A model generated the notes under the pieces. It did not search any database. It saw only the letters and a list, made by a program, of their open reading frames with translations, and was not told where the DNA came from. Made by a program: the position numbers and the translations under genes. 64,000 nucleotides of DNA, taken from NCBI RefSeq assembly GCF_050003625.1, contig NC_134399.1, forward strand, positions 107,486,615 through 107,550,614. Direction: 5' to 3'. Below are positions 22,820-35,081 of this stretch, piece after piece (position 1 is the stretch's first letter; each line of letters starts with the position of its first letter). This DNA comes from Haematobia irritans. Lineage: Eukaryota; Arthropoda; Insecta; Diptera; Muscidae.

Positions 22820-24150
22820 TTGATATGCAATCATATGGCCCCAGAAACCAGAATTTCTAAATAATTTGATTAAAATTTTGAACAAGGAGGACAATTAATT
22901 GTATCGTCTAGTGTGTCAAATTTGGTAAAAATGGGTTCGGATTTAGATAAGGCCAGTGATGGCAGCATTTTTCTGCCTCTTGTCCCCAAATTATGATGTT
23001 TTCGTCCCCAGAAATCTCCAATCTAAATTTTAATTCCCTACAAACATCTCCAAAATTTTCTATAGAAATAAAAATTTGATAACATTTTCTATAGAAATAA
23101 AATTTGGACAACATTTTCTATAGAAATAAAATTTGAAAAAAATTTTCAATAGAAATAAAATTTTAACAAAGTTTTCTATAGAAATAAAATTTTAATAAAA
23201 TTTTCGATAGAAATACAATTTTGATAAAATTTTCTATTGACAAAATTTTCAATAGAAATAAAATGTTGACAAAATTTTTGTATAGAAATAAAATTTTAAC
23301 AAAATTGTTGTATAGAAATAAAATTTTAACAAAATTGTTGTATAGAAATAAAATGTTGACAAAATTTTCTATAGAAATAAAATTTTAACAAAATTTTCTA
23401 TAGAAATAAATTTTGATTAAATTTTCGATAGAAATACAATTTTGATAAAATTTTCTATTGAAAAAATTTTAAATAGAAGTAAAATTTTAAGAAAATTTTT
23501 GTATAGAAATAAAATTTTGACAAAATTGTTGTATAGAAATAAAATGTTGACAAAGTTTTCTATAGAAATAAAAGTTTGAAATAAAATTTTGACAAAACTT
23601 TCTATAGACATAATATTTTCACAAAATGTTCTATAAAAATAAAATTTTAACAAAATTTTCTTTAGAAATAAAATTTTGATAGGATTTTCGATAGAAATAC
23701 AATTTTGATAAAATTTCCTATTGACAAATTGTTGTATAGAAATAAAATGTTGACAAAGTTTCTATAGAAATAAAAGTTTGACAAAATTTTCTATAGAAAT
23801 AAAATTTTGACAACATTTTCTATAGAAATAAAATTTTGTTAACATTTTCTATAGAAATAATATTTTCACAAAATTTTCTATAGAAATAAACTTTCACAAA
23901 ATTTTCTATAGAAATACAATTTTGACAAAATTGTCTATAGAAATAGAATTTTGGCAAAACTTCCTATAGAAATAAAATTTTGTTAGAAAAGACTAAAGCG
24001 ATTTCTCGAAAAATCCCCACAAAAATCCCCAAATTTATGGAAATTCCCCACAAAATCCCCAAGTCCCTAACTCAGAAATTTCGTCCCTAATTTGAGGAAA
24101 AATCCCCAATACTGGCAACACTGAATATAGCTCATATATATATGGATCCA
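22820..24150 (-). repeat. R153a fragment split by the minisatellite block
   Basis: 22830-22960 and about 24120-24150 are reverse-oriented R153a pieces (CATATGGCCCCAGAA; GATATAG-like). Between them lies the 29-bp minisatellite and a (T)CCCCAAAA-rich segment (23990-24120). Confidence 0.5.
23050..23990. repeat. 29-bp minisatellite block 1
   Basis: About 30 degenerate copies of GACAAAATTTTCTATAG plus AAATAAAATTTT. Units vary in single bases and in the poly-A/T lengths. Other blocks: 38615-38840, 39270-40560, 45080-46150, 54475-55040. Confidence 0.8.
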
Positions 24151-24560
24151 GAAGTGGTGCAAAATTGGCGCAGAAGCGATGAAGTTAACATGGGCTTGTC
24201 ATAGGACGGAAGCCCTCCATTTCAACAGCCGTTGTACTGAATTTGCATCAGCTTGTCGGAAACGTTTTACATCAAATATTTTCAAAAATTCACAATTTTT
24301 TCAGATTGGATTTAGCATTTTTGTCGACAAAATTTTAATGATTTGTACCATTTTATGAATTCTTACTCTGTTTTTAACCTATTTGAAACAAAAAAGTTAA
24401 AATTATCCATTAAAAGTATGAAACAACCAAGTTATAAAAAATTGAATTAAAAGAACTTCCTGGGTAGTTAAAATAAAAACATCATTGGGAGTGCATCTTC
24501 TGGAAGTGCTTTTAAAGTTGTGCCTTTGGAAGAACTTCCAATTTTTTTTGCTGGGTATGT
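24150..24560. mobile_element. CCAGCAAAA-type MITE, left end truncated
   Basis: Contains the family block AGAAGTGGTGCAAAATTG..GCAGAAGCGATG and ends at 24560 in TTTTTTTGCTGGGT. A fuller copy is at 33316-33889; partial copies are at 25880-26095 (reverse) and 29262-29445. Confidence 0.5.
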
Positions 24561-24781
24561 ATATCATTCGCCTGATATGGATTTTGTTGGCCACAGAGGC
24601 CCGAGGTTTACCTTGAATTTCTTCAAAGAGTACAATATATGGTATCGTTAAGTATATTAGACGTCGTTGAAATCGGTTCAGATTTAGGTATAGCCCCCAT
24701 ATATATGTACGCCTGATTTGGGGAAATATGTAAGAATATTTCATACCTATTTTTAACGGCATTTTACTCCAATTGCCTTAA

Positions 24782-25023
24782 CCCTCTAATGTCCCAATTT
24801 TTTTGCCAGCTGATTAAATATTCAATATTAACGATACAAAATCAAAAAAACGACACAAGAAAAATTTATACGGTAACATTCAGTATCTGCTGCAAAGCCT
24901 CTTGAAAAGTTTAAACTAAGTTTTCTTTTTATTTTGCCGATTTTTGTTGGCTTAAGGTGTGTTTTACTAAAAGCTTCCTCATTTAACTAAGCCCGCCTAA
25001 AGGCGGGATTGGGCATTAGAGGG
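24782..25023. mobile_element. piggyBac-type MITE (242 bp) with TTAA target duplication
   Basis: Inverted ends CCCTCTAATGTCCCA and GGGCATTAGAGGG (imperfect further in) are flanked by TTAA at 24778-24781 and 25024-25027, the piggyBac signature. A GCCCGCC..GGCGGG hairpin lies near the right end. No coding capacity. Confidence 0.8.
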
Positions 25024-25084
25024 TTAATATTATACACAAAGAATAATACATTTTACATGCTATTTAAGTGTAAAGTGAATTAAG

Positions 25085-25770
25085 TCGAATTTGATTAAAA
25101 TCGATTCAAATTTAGATAAAGTTCTATACGCATGTTTTTCAATTTATGAAAATATGGCCAAAATTCTCACATTTTACACAATTTCAGTGATGATATCACC
25201 ATATTGTAGTCATATCCAACAAACTGCAGACTACCTAACCTGGCGAGATCTAGTCCATATCCTTTGTGCAAAATTTTACGTTATTCGGAGTAAAACTGTG
25301 GTCTGTGTGGTCATATGAGTGTAAATCGGGCGAAATGTATATATGGGAGCTATATCTAAATCTTAACCGATTTCAACCAAATTTGGCACACTACGACACT
25401 ATCAATTGTACTCTTTGTGCAATATTTGAAGTAACTCAGGGTAAAACTCTGGCTCTGGGGCCATATAAGTGTACACCGGGCAAAAGATATAGTATATGGG
25501 AGCTATATCTAAATATGAACCGATTTCTTCCAAAATCAATAGGGTTCTACTCTAATACACATATTTTTGCCAAATTTGAAGTCGATTGGACTAAAATTGC
25601 GACCTAGACTTTGATCGCAAAAATGTGTTCACAGACAGATGGAGTGATCAACTCAGGGTCGACCCTGAGCACTATTGCCAAAGACATAATATGTCTATAT
25701 CGTCTCTTTCTGGGTGTTGCAAACACTGACTTACAGTGCCCTGTTCCACAGTGTGGCGCAGGGTATAAAA
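25085..25770 (+). repeat. R153a element, plus-strand partial copy
   Basis: Units with GGGAGCTATATCTAAAT at about 25350 and 25498, then the 3' tail and the CCCTGTTCCACAGTGTGG..CAGGGTATAA terminus. The leader is missing. Confidence 0.65.
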
Positions 25771-25879
25771 TTGCGAAATTTTGAATATATTTGAAGTCAA
25801 ACGTTTTAGATACACTTAAGAAATCATTAAAAATCATACAAAATTATAAAATGTATTTATTTGACAAAATATCAAAATT

Positions 25880-26095
25880 TTTTCTTTAAATTCACATCTA
25901 AACTACAAATTCGGATCACACCTTAAGAAGCAAGGCAAATTCAATGCAACGAATGTTGAATTGGTGGTCTTCTTTCCTACGAGTATAACAAGCCCATGTT
26001 AAATTCATAGCTCCTGCACCAATTTTGTACCACTTCCGGAACCAAAAAGAACATTTTCACTACTTTGTTTGCGATGCTTTTTTTTGCTGGGTCGT
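25880..26095 (-). mobile_element. CCAGCAAAA-type MITE, reverse partial copy
   Basis: Reverse complement of the 33316 family (TTTTGTACCACTTCCGGA), ending in TTTTTTTTGCTGGGTCG. Confidence 0.45.
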
Positions 26096-26454
26096 CTCAC
26101 TATTTTTCCGGTACAGTTTAATATTTTGTTTTTTTTTTTCACTACAAACATTTGGAAAAAAAAATCCAAAAAAATTTTCTTCTGTGTTGCACGAAAAATA
26201 ATTCTTTCCTCAGAAAAGAAATTTTAGACAAACTCATTTGCTTTTCGCTCTAAAGAAGTTTATTTGGAAGAAAAGTATATATTTTTTGTGATAAACGTTT
26301 ATTCTTTTCCATGATGTAAAAACAATTTCATAAAGACTAACTCAAAAGAAAAAAATAACAATCTTTTCTGGCTAATTGTATTTTCCCCCACATCTTTCCA
26401 CTTCCACGAGGTTTTTTAGTTCTTAGCACCTTTTTCTGTAATACAGAAAAAGGT

Positions 26455-26530
26455 GCCTGGACGGAGAATCGAACCGCGGACCATACAATTTGTAAGCCAA
26501 CACACTATCCACTGGTCTACGTAGCTGTTA
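26455..26530 (-). mobile_element. tRNA-like module (SINE2)
   Basis: The minus strand reads CTACGTAGACCAGTGGATAG, then GGTTCGATTCTCCG (B-box). The sequence on either side (GCACCTTTTTCTGTAATACA; GCGCCCACGAGCC) is shared with the 20217-21040 copy. Confidence 0.6.
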
Positions 26531-26674
26531 TTGTCATCAACAGACAATTATCGCTATATATACACCAACGCACAAGCAACGCAAACAGTCATACAGTTAT
26601 ATTTATATAGCATAGTTTTCGGCGCCCACGAGCCGATTAAACAAACTTTATTTAACAGAAACACACATTTAGTT

Positions 26675-26760
26675 GGGCACCGTGGAGCAATGGTTAGTAC
26701 GTCCGCCTTGCATACCAAGGGTCATGGCTTCGATCGCTGCTTCGACCGAACACCAAAAAG
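26675..26760 (+). mobile_element. SINE1 head, 3'-truncated
   Basis: GGGCACCGTGGAGCAATGG through the B-box region and CGACCGAACACCAAAAAG, ending in a T run. The body is absent. Confidence 0.7.
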
Positions 26761-27090
26761 TTTTTTTTTTCATATATTCCCGATATGTTCGGAAGATTCC
26801 GAAAAGATGTTCATCATTACATACTACTGTATTAAAGTGTTATTACGAAACTTTAAAATGAGTCTTATTAAAGACTTAAAGTCAAAAAAGAACAGTGCTT
26901 GATATAAACGTAATGGACAGTGTTTTGTTCTAAAATATATATATATATATATTTTTTTTTTTCATTGAAAAAATTAAAAACAATTTTTTGATGATAACAA
27001 CTTCGAATAAATTAAAAAAAAAAAACTCTAACAAAAGAAAACGTTTTCGGTACACGTTTTCCAAACGTTTTTTTTCTTTGCGTGTAGTTG

Positions 27091-27719
27091 TGGCAAGGAC
27101 CCAACTTAGGGTTAAGACAAACCCATGTTAAAGTAACCGGTCACTTCCATACGTTTTGACCAGAACTGGTACAGGTCTATACACATCCGGGGCTAGTCTG
27201 GTACCCGTCCTGGGGTTTATGCGTTTCCCGTATTGTTTTTAATATTTTAAATAATTGTAAAAACATTGGAAACGTGGATTGTTTGTCAGTATGTGAAGGG
27301 AAAATTAAGCGTATCTCCAGAAGAACATATTAGGATGTACATTAAAAGTAATATCACAATGCATATCATATATATGTGAGTTTTTGTGTTCGACAATTTC
27401 ATTTAAGTTAGTTTAGGTTAGGTGGTAGGCCACAATTTTAGGCTCTCTTAGAGACCATTCATTCCATTGTGATACCACAGTTAGGTTGAAAGGGGCAAAG
27501 AGGGTTCTGATATTGTTCTTCTCATGTCGACAGACATATTCCCTATCTTACTTTCAAAACCAGAAGGTAAAGGTTTGTATATCAGTTGCAGTTGCCGAAA
27601 GTGACAAGCGCCCTACATTTGTTATCGTGTGTCCCATGAGCCCCCCTATTTCAAGACAATAACACAGTAATTAAACTTTGCTATTGCATATATATTTCAT
27701 TAGATTAATAACTTCCTCC
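27091..27719. other. Intergenic stretch with a SINE1 tail remnant
   Basis: 27414-27485 is a reverse SINE1 tail (GGTTAGGTGGTAGGCC..CATTGTGATACCACAG). The rest is unrecognised. It lies downstream of DUF725 gene A. No clear AATAAA was found for that gene. Confidence 0.45.
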
Positions 27720-28402
27720 TTAGCTGCTGGTCAATTTGGAACAGCTCTTAACGTTGGTGGGGAAATTGGTATAGGCAGTGGTCAAAGTGTTTACAGCATT
27801 GTTGGTGCATGTTACAGCATCGGTAGGAATAGTGGGTACCTTCTTAATGGCAGCCTGGGTTTTCTTCATCTGACTGGACAAAGTTGACAATTGTCCCAAC
27901 AATTTGGTGAAGCAAGAGCTGGGTGTTGAGGTACTACCATTGGTGGATTCGTCATTATTGCAAACCTGTTCGTTGAGGTTGATGATGTTATCGCAAGTGG
28001 TGATCACAGATTGGGCTGATGTTATAACATTTTTGAAATCGGCAGCGGCATCTGTACCACAGGCTTGAACACTGGGTATAAATGACTGGGTGATAGATTT
28101 AATATTCATCACTTGTTTGATGGTACAATTGACACCTTTCAGGGTTTTCAAAGATGCACGGGCAATCCAATAGAAAGTGCTTAAAATACTGAAATTATCA
28201 ACATCGAGGACACCATCGGCTAAGTCGTTTGGAACATATTCCAAATCATTGGGATGGGGTACATCATAGCCTATGGCGTTGGCCTGTAAGAAATGTAGAA
28301 TAGCTATGTTAGAATTTGCTCACCCTTTAGAGGTAGATTTTGACTTACATGAACACTAGCCAAGCACAAGGCTGCTAGGAGAGCAACTACGGCGAATTTC
28401 AT
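27720..28402 (-). CDS. Secreted DUF725/TsetseEP-type protein A
   Basis: Exons 28349-28402 (18 codons) and 27720-28283, joined over a 65-bp GT-AG intron, phase 0; 205 residues. The signal peptide MKFAVVALLAALCLASVH is followed by ANAIGYDV. The mature part has the family pattern: LADGVLDVD, a GVNCTIK block, QACG, TTCDNI, a variable acidic/Ser-rich loop, CFTK, a Lys-rich helix and the C-terminal YTNFPTNVKSCSKLT. Seven cysteines align with genes B and C. The fold should be a small alpha-helical secreted domain. The family is insect-specific; the tsetse member (EP protein) is a midgut/haemolymph protein (from memory). Molecular function is unknown. Its direction is opposite to B and C. Confidence 0.85.
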
Positions 28403-28470
28403 TTTTTTTTGAATTGTATGAATTGAAACGAATTTCTTTTCAAATTAATTTCCCATTCCCGGGAATTGGG

Positions 28471-28478
28471 CTTTTATA
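28471..28478 (-). promoter_or_regulatory. TATA box of gene A
   Basis: TATAAAAG on the minus strand, about 70 bases upstream of the ATG. Confidence 0.6.
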
Positions 28479-29461
28479 GCAAATTTTTTGCTTGGCCATA
28501 CCATACCCACGGGAATTTATCAAGTCTACGATATTAATGAGCTGATTTTATACCTCATTCTCTTAATACCTATTGACATATTAGTGTTTTTATCTAAAGA
28601 CGCAGTGTCAGTATTTTCTACGTTTGGCCCATTATGTATGACCACAGCTAGCCCCCTCCTATTAGAGCTTATCATAATCATAATTTTGTAAATTTGTTTT
28701 TGACAAATTCTCACAGTCTAATAGATAATATTTGGGGGCTTAAAAGTATTTTATCTTGTTTTGACGTTTGCTTTTGTTAATATAAAAATCGATAAAATTA
28801 TATGGACATAGCCATATACCTAGACGGAGTCTAGAAAAATCGATCTAATATACATATGCCGAAATTACAAGTGTGTGCGTGCTACGAAATTGTCGTGATT
28901 CGCATGAATCATTATCGCATTGAAATTTTCGATTCAAAAATGTCAAAAAATTAAAAGAGCTCCTTAGGGTACCCCAGGTTACGCCAATGAAGTCTCCAGA
29001 GATTTCGTGAGACCAGACATTCTGACATCCATTTACAAAAAAAAAAAATAACATACACATAGAGTTATCATGGGCATTCCCATTTTAAACCAAAGCCAAC
29101 TTATTAATTTTTCTTTAAAAGTCGATTGACCGATTTTGGCCAACATCAAAATTGGATTTTCAAAAATGTCAAAAGTCGATTACTCGAATTTAATGAATTA
29201 CCCCTTATATATAAATTTTTAACGTCCAACCCACCCAATTATTCTGTTGAACCAATTACCCAGCAAAAACAGAGCTTCCAAAAAAGTAGTTTGGATCCCC
29301 AACTTCTGATCCGGAAGTAGTACAAACTTGAGTCATCTCCAATGAATTTTACATGGGTTTGTCATAGAATGGAAGTACTTCGTTTTCGGATCCTTTGGAT
29401 TGCTTTAGAAGTTGTGACTTGGAATTTGAATGAAGAAAACCAATTTAAATTTTTATTTTTA
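28479..29461. other. Intergenic stretch with a MITE fragment
   Basis: 29262-29445 is a partial copy of the CCAGCAAAA-type MITE (ACCCAGCAAAAACAGAGCTTCC). The remainder shows no gene. Confidence 0.4.
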
Positions 29462-29752
29462 ACAGGTTGGCTGATAAGTCCCCGGTCTGACACATAGACC
29501 GACATAAAAAAAAATTGACGTCTGTAAGTCAATTAGTTTGTGAGATAGAGCGTCTTTTGTGAAGCAACTTTTGTTATTGTGAAAAAAATGAAAAAAAAGA
29601 ATTTCGTGTTTTGATAAAATACTGTTTTCTGAAGGGAAAAATACGGTGGAAGCAAAAACTTGGCTTGATAATGAGTTTCCGGACTCTGCCCCAAGGAAAT
29701 CAACAATAATTGATTGGTATGCAAAATTCAAGCGTGGTGAAATGAGCACGGT
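29462..29752 (+). mobile_element. Irritans-type mariner, 5' fragment
   Basis: Starts next to TA with ACAGGTTGGCTGATAAGTCC, the terminal repeat known from Himar1-like mariners. An internal deletion follows position 29500 compared with the copy at 60830. The transposase N-terminus is frameshifted near the start and breaks off after GAAATGAGCACGG. Confidence 0.8.
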
Positions 29753-30029
29753 TACTCAAATTTCAAATATTGAAGTATTAGCCGATCGTAGTTAGTCTTA
29801 CATGTAGCTCTTACTTAAATATATTTCCAAGTTTCACAAATTTGGATTTATTAACCACACTAATTGAGCGATTTCCTCTTTTTTTAATAATGGACTCAAT
29901 ATTAGTGGCATAGTAACTCTGTAGATTCAGAATCAACTATAGCTCCAAATATCAGACATTTCTGTTCAGATTGTGATAAAACTCCCATAAACATGTACCC
30001 CTTAATTTTCTCACAGTATATGTGGTTTA

Positions 30030-31490
30030 GGGTATTATATAGCCCCGAGTCATTCCGTTTGTAACACATCGAAATATTGCTCTAAGACCCCATAAAGTAT
30101 ATATATTCTGGGTCGTGGTGAAATTCTGAGTCGATCAAAGCATGTCCGTCCGTCTGTCCGTCTGTTGAAATCACGCTAACTTCCGAACGAAACAAGCTAT
30201 CGACTTGAAACTTGGCACAAATAGTTGTTATTGATGTAGGTCGGATGGTATTGCAAATTGGCCATATCGGACCACTTTTACGTATAGCCCCCATATAAAC
30301 CGACCCCAGATTTGGCTTGCGGAGCCTCTTAGACCGGCTGAAAGTAGTTGTTATTGATGTAGGTCGGATGGTATTGCAAATGGGCCATATCGGACAACTT
30401 TTACGTATAGCCCCCATATAAACCAACCCCCAGATTGGCTTGCGGAGCCCTTAGACCGGCTGAAATTTGGTACGTGGTTTTAGTATATGGTCTCTAACAA
30501 CCATGCAAAAAGGGAGCCACCGTGGTGCAATGGTTAGCTTGCCCGCCTTGCATACACAAGGTCGTAGGTTCGATTCCCGCTTCGACCGAACACCAAAAAG
30601 TTTTTCAGCGGTGGATTATCCCACCTCAGTAATGCTGGTGATATTTCTGAGGGTTTCAAAGCTTCTCTAAGTGGTTTCACTGCAATGTGGAACGCCGTTC
30701 GCACTCGGCTATAAAAAGGAGGTCCCTTGTCATTGAGCTTAACATGGAATCGGGCAGCACTCAGTGATAAGAGAGAAGTTCACCAATGTGGTATCACAAT
30801 GGACTGAATAGTCTAAGTGAGCCTGATACATCGGGCTGCCACCTGACCTATGACCTATCGGTCCATAATTATATATAGCCCCCATATAAACCGATCCCCA
30901 AATTTGACCTCCGGAGCCTTTTGGAGGAGCAAAATTCATCCGAAATTTGGTATGTGGTGTTAGTATATGGTCTCTAACAAGCATGCAAAAATTAGTCCAT
31001 ATCGGTCCATAATCATATATAGCCCCCATATAAACCAATCGCCAGATTTGGTTTTGGAGCCTCTTGGAGGAGAAAATTTCATCCGATTCAGTTGAAAGTT
31101 TGTATTTTGTGTAAATATATGAAAACTAACAACCCTGCAAAATTTTATCGATATCGGTCCATAATTACATATAGCCCCCATATAAACCTCTTCTCAGATT
31201 TGACCTCCGGAGCCTCTTGGAGGAGTAAAATTCATCAGATTCTGTCAAAATTTGGTACATTGTGCTGGTATATGGCCGCTAACAACCAAGCCCGCAGATA
31301 AACCGATCCCCAAAAATTGGTTCATATCGGTTCATAATTGTATATAGCCCCATATAAACCGATCCCCATATTTCAATTCTGGCTCTCTAATTACCGCTCA
31401 AAAGTTCATATTGGTTCGTATTTATTTGTAGACTTCTTTATATATACCGGTCAATAACTGAATTATATACGTATTTCATCTGCTTTTTTT
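30030..31490 (-). repeat. R153b element, minus-strand copy with SINE1 insertion
   Basis: The 3' terminal segment (TTCCGTTTGTAACACATCG, CCCCATAAAGTATATATATT), the (GTCC)n tail and several units with AGCCCCCATATAAACC. SINE1 splits it at 30512-30858. Confidence 0.7.
30512..30858 (+). mobile_element. SINE1, full length
   Basis: The same head, body and ACCTGACCTA-type tail as 17769-18109. It interrupts an R153b unit after CCATGCAAAAA. No clean target duplication is visible. Confidence 0.8.
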
Positions 31491-33230
31491 ATACCCTCCA
31501 CCATAGGATGGGGGTATATTAACTTTGTCATTCCGTTTGTAACACATCGAAATATTGCTCTAAGACCCCATAAAGTATATATATTCTGGGTCGTGGTGAA
31601 ATTCTGAGTCGATCTGAGCATGTCCGTCCGTCCGTCCGTCTGTTGAAATCACGCTAACTTCCGAACGAAACAAGCTATCGACTTGAAACTTGGCACAAGT
31701 AGTTGTTATTGATGTAGGTCGGATGGTATTGCAAATGGGCCATATCGGTCCACTTTTACGTATCGCCCCCATATAAACGGACCCCAAATTTGGCTTGCGA
31801 TTGCTCTAAGAGAAGCAAATTTCATCCGATCCGGCTGAAATTTTGTACATAGTGTTAGTATATGATCTCTAACAATCATACAAAAATTGGTCCATATCGG
31901 TCCACTTTTACGTATAGCCCCCATATAAACGGACCCCCAAATTTGGATTGCGATTGCTCTAAGAGATGCAAATTTCATCCGATCCGGCTGAAATTTGGTA
32001 CATGGTGTTAGTATATGGTCTCTAACAACCATGCAGAAATTGGTCCATGTCGGTTCACTTTTACGTATAGCCCCCATATAAACGGACCCCCAAACTTGGC
32101 TTGCGATTGCTCTAAGAGAAGCAAATTTCATCCGATCCGGCTGAAATTTGATACATGGTGTTAGTGTATGGTCTCTAACAACCATGCAGAAATTGGTATA
32201 TATCGGTTCATAATTACATATAGCCCCCATATAAACCAATCCCCCGATTTGGCTTGCGGAGCCTCTAAGAAAACCAAATTTCATCCGATCCGGCTGAAAT
32301 TTGGTACATGGTGTTAGTATATGGTCTATAATAACCATGCAAAAATTGGTCCACATCGGTCCTTAATTATATATAGCTTCCATATAAACCGATCCCCCGA
32401 TTTGGCTTGCGGAGCCTCTAAGAGAAGCAAATTTCATCCGATCCGGCTGAAATTTGATACATGGTGTTGGTATATGTTCTCTAATGACCATGTCAAAATT
32501 GGTCCACATCGGCCCATAATTATATATAGCCCTCATATAAACCGATCCCAAGATTTGAACTCCCGAGCCTCTTAGAGGAGCAAAAGTCATCCGATCCGAT
32601 TGAAATTTGGTACGTGGTGTTAGTATATTGTCTCTAACAACCATGCCAAAATTGGTCCATATTGGTCCATAATTATATATAGCCTCCATATAAATCGATC
32701 ACCAGATTTGACCTCCGAGTCAGTCCATAATTATATATAGCCCCCATATAAACCGATCCCCAGATTTGACCTCTGGTGCCTTTTGGAGAAGCAAAATTGA
32801 TCCGATCTGGTTGAAATTTGGTACGTGGTGGTAGTATATGATATTTAACAACCATGCCAAAAGTGGACCATATCAGTCCATAATCATATATAGCCCCCAT
32901 ATAAACCGATCCCGAGATTTGGAGCCTCTTGGAGGAGCAAATTTCATTCGATTCAGTTGAAATTTGGTACATTGTGCTAGTATATGGCCGTTAAAAACCA
33001 TGCCTAACTAGGTCCATATCGGTCTATAGTTATATATAGCCCTCAGATAAATCGATCCCCAATCATACAAAAATTATTTGTAGACTTACCTATACATAAC
33101 TTTTTTGTCTAATATATACCACGTATGGACTAACTCACAATTTAGAAAACGATGTTAAGAAGTTTTAAGATACCACAACCCAAGTAATTCGATTGTGGAT
33201 GACAGTCTTTCGTAGAAGAATAAAATTCGT
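31491..33230 (-). repeat. R153b element, minus-strand near-complete copy
   Basis: Runs from the 3' terminal TATACCCTCCACCATAGGAT to the 5' leader (CCACAACCCAAGTAATTCGA near 33175). ATATAAAC recurs at 31771, 31923, 32076, 32230, 32382, 32535 and 32688, a period of 152-154 bp. The minus strand stays open for 216 codons (31706-32356) over four units, each reading a 51-residue VYMGAIYNYGPIW..KFQPDRMKFAS peptide. Confidence 0.75.
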
Positions 33231-33315
33231 CAAGTATGTCATTTTGATCGTCATTGGAATTGAAACATTGTTCAACAAGTGACAAATGTAGAGTGACAAA
33301 AAGACATATTAGTCA

Positions 33316-33889
33316 CCCAGCAAAAAAAGCGTCGCCAAAAAAGTAATGAACATTTTCTTTTTGGATCCGGAAGTGGTGCAAAATTGACGCAGAAGCGATG
33401 TATTTAACATGGGCTTGTCATAGGCTGGAAGTCCTCCATATCAACAGCCGGTGCACTGAATTTGCATCACTTCTTTAGGTGTGATCCGAATTCAATATTT
33501 TGGATGTAAAAAAATTCTGTTATATTTTGTCAAATAAATAATTTTTATATTTTTTTTATAATTTTTAATGCATTCTAACGCTTGTCTGAAACGTTTGATC
33601 TCAAATATTTTCAAAAATTCACAATTTTTTCAGATGGGATTTAGCAGTTTTTTCGACAAAATTTAAATAATTTGTACCATTTTATGAATTCTTAAACTGT
33701 TTTTAAACAATTTGAAACAAAAGTTAAAATTACCCATTAAAAATATGAAATAAGGATGTTATAAAAAATTGAATGAAAAGAACTTCCTGTGCAGTTAAAA
33801 TAAAGAACACCATTGGGAGTACATCTTCTGGAAGTGCTTTTAAAGTCGTGCCTTTGGAAGAACTTACAAATTTGTTTTGCTGGACAGTA
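33316..33889. mobile_element. CCAGCAAAA-type MITE, fullest copy
   Basis: The left end ACCCAGCAAAAAAAGCGTCG and right end TTTGTTTTGCTGGAC are inverted. The interior is shared with 24150-24560, 25880-26095 and 29262-29445. No coding capacity. Confidence 0.55.
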
Positions 33890-34315
33890 TTGCAAAAACA
33901 ACAATGCCAGTCGGTTTGATTGTCAATAAAATTCGGTATCTGGCCACTTTCTTACAAGCGAAGCAACGCCTTGGCTCTTTCCAGTCCGTAAATTTTTTGT
34001 ACATAGTTGAGTCCAAGCTACCAACGGCTTTAGTCCAAGCTACCACAGCGGCGTGTATGTGGATCAATGTTTTCGGATCACCAGTGTTGTTACCGTTTCT
34101 TCGTCCCCATTTTGGACCACAATATCCACTTGTGGTTTTCTAGCCAAATATATAGCAATCACTCTATCACTTTTGAATTCCATTACTAATGGACTTTAGT
34201 TTTGCATGCAATAGATCAAAATGCTTATTTGAGCTTGTAAACATTTGAACTGCTATTGGAATAAATCTTAAAGCTGTCAGGCGAACGGTTTAGAAATGAT
34301 GGCAACCTGAAGTTG
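33890..34315. other. Unrecognised moderately GC-richer segment
   Basis: The minus strand carries a broken frame (33864-34067) with a Cys-containing stretch (EPRRCFACKKVARY). It could be a transposase relic, but no family was recognised. Confidence 0.3.
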
Positions 34316-34562
34316 GTTGCAATACATATCAGTCACACCTGTAAATATGTTTTTGGTCGGTGAACATGGACAATTTTTGTAGCAAAATTGTTGTATTCTC
34401 GGCAAACAGAAACATATATGTACATATAGTTGCCGAAATCAGATACATAATTTTCGAGAAAATAACATGGGTGTGACAAACATGTTTCATGTTCTCCGTC
34501 CATAAATAACATTTTGCTCTTTAAACATGTTTGGGGCGATCATATTCCTTCTCTGCGTGTTG
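34316..34562. mobile_element. MITE of the GAGAAGGAATATGATCA family, partial
   Basis: The right end AAACATGTTTGGGG..GATCATATTCCTTCTCTGCG and inner blocks match 48136-48385. The left terminus is degraded. Confidence 0.6.
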
Positions 34563-35081
34563 TAGGCAGCAATGAAAAAAATTGTAATCAGTCGATATCT
34601 TAAAAGGCCCTATTAAATATGCCTTGGTCGGTTGTATACTATATTATCACAAGTTTATCCATATTTGAAGCTAAGGACCAATTGTACAATAAAAATGGCA
34701 GAAAGATCGCTATAATATCTTTGAATAGAAAACAAAATGTTTTGCAAACAAAAACAAATGCAATTCACTATGTTAAAATTCTTATTAATTTTATTTTGAA
34801 GATATAATTAATTTAAAAAATTTTCAATGTTTACTAAGCATTTTCGCTTGGAATTAAGCTATCGGTCGATATCGATACAGGTCGTTATCATCTAAAATAT
34901 TAAAAGATAAGAAGTCAATGGTTCTGTCAATATCAATCAGCAGACATTTTATTTAATATTTGAGTTAAATCTATTAAATATATATTAAGTGTCAATGATG
35001 GTGGAATAATAATCAATGTATAGAAAGTGTGTTTTTTAGCCTATACTGATTATAGGATGATAATCCATGTTAAGAAGAACG
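34563..35081. other. Upstream flank of DUF725 gene B
   Basis: AT-rich, with no repeat recognised. It may hold enhancer sequence but no specific site can be named. Confidence 0.3.

Larger units (their letters stand above)
26185..27090 (-). mobile_element. MITE family sharing both arms with 43215-43853
   Basis: The left arm (AAAAATAATTCTTTCCTC..GAAGTTTATTTGGAAGAA) and right arm (AACTCTAACAAAAG..CGTTTTCCAAACG) match the two arms of 43215-43853 in reverse. Both copies carry a SINE2 module in the middle. This copy has gained a SINE1 head and an (AT)n run at 26936-26955. Confidence 0.5.

Noticed and set aside
23050..23990. CRISPR-like array
   Set aside because: Units are contiguous and degenerate with no unique spacers, in a fly genome; it is a minisatellite.
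29533..29749. Minus-strand frames at 29459-29749 and 60898-61240
   Set aside because: Antisense shadows of the mariner 5' region, present in both copies for that reason.
31706..32356. 216-codon minus-strand frame as a real gene
   Set aside because: It lies wholly in 153-bp R153b units and starts mid-unit. Recorded as a property of the repeat rather than a gene.
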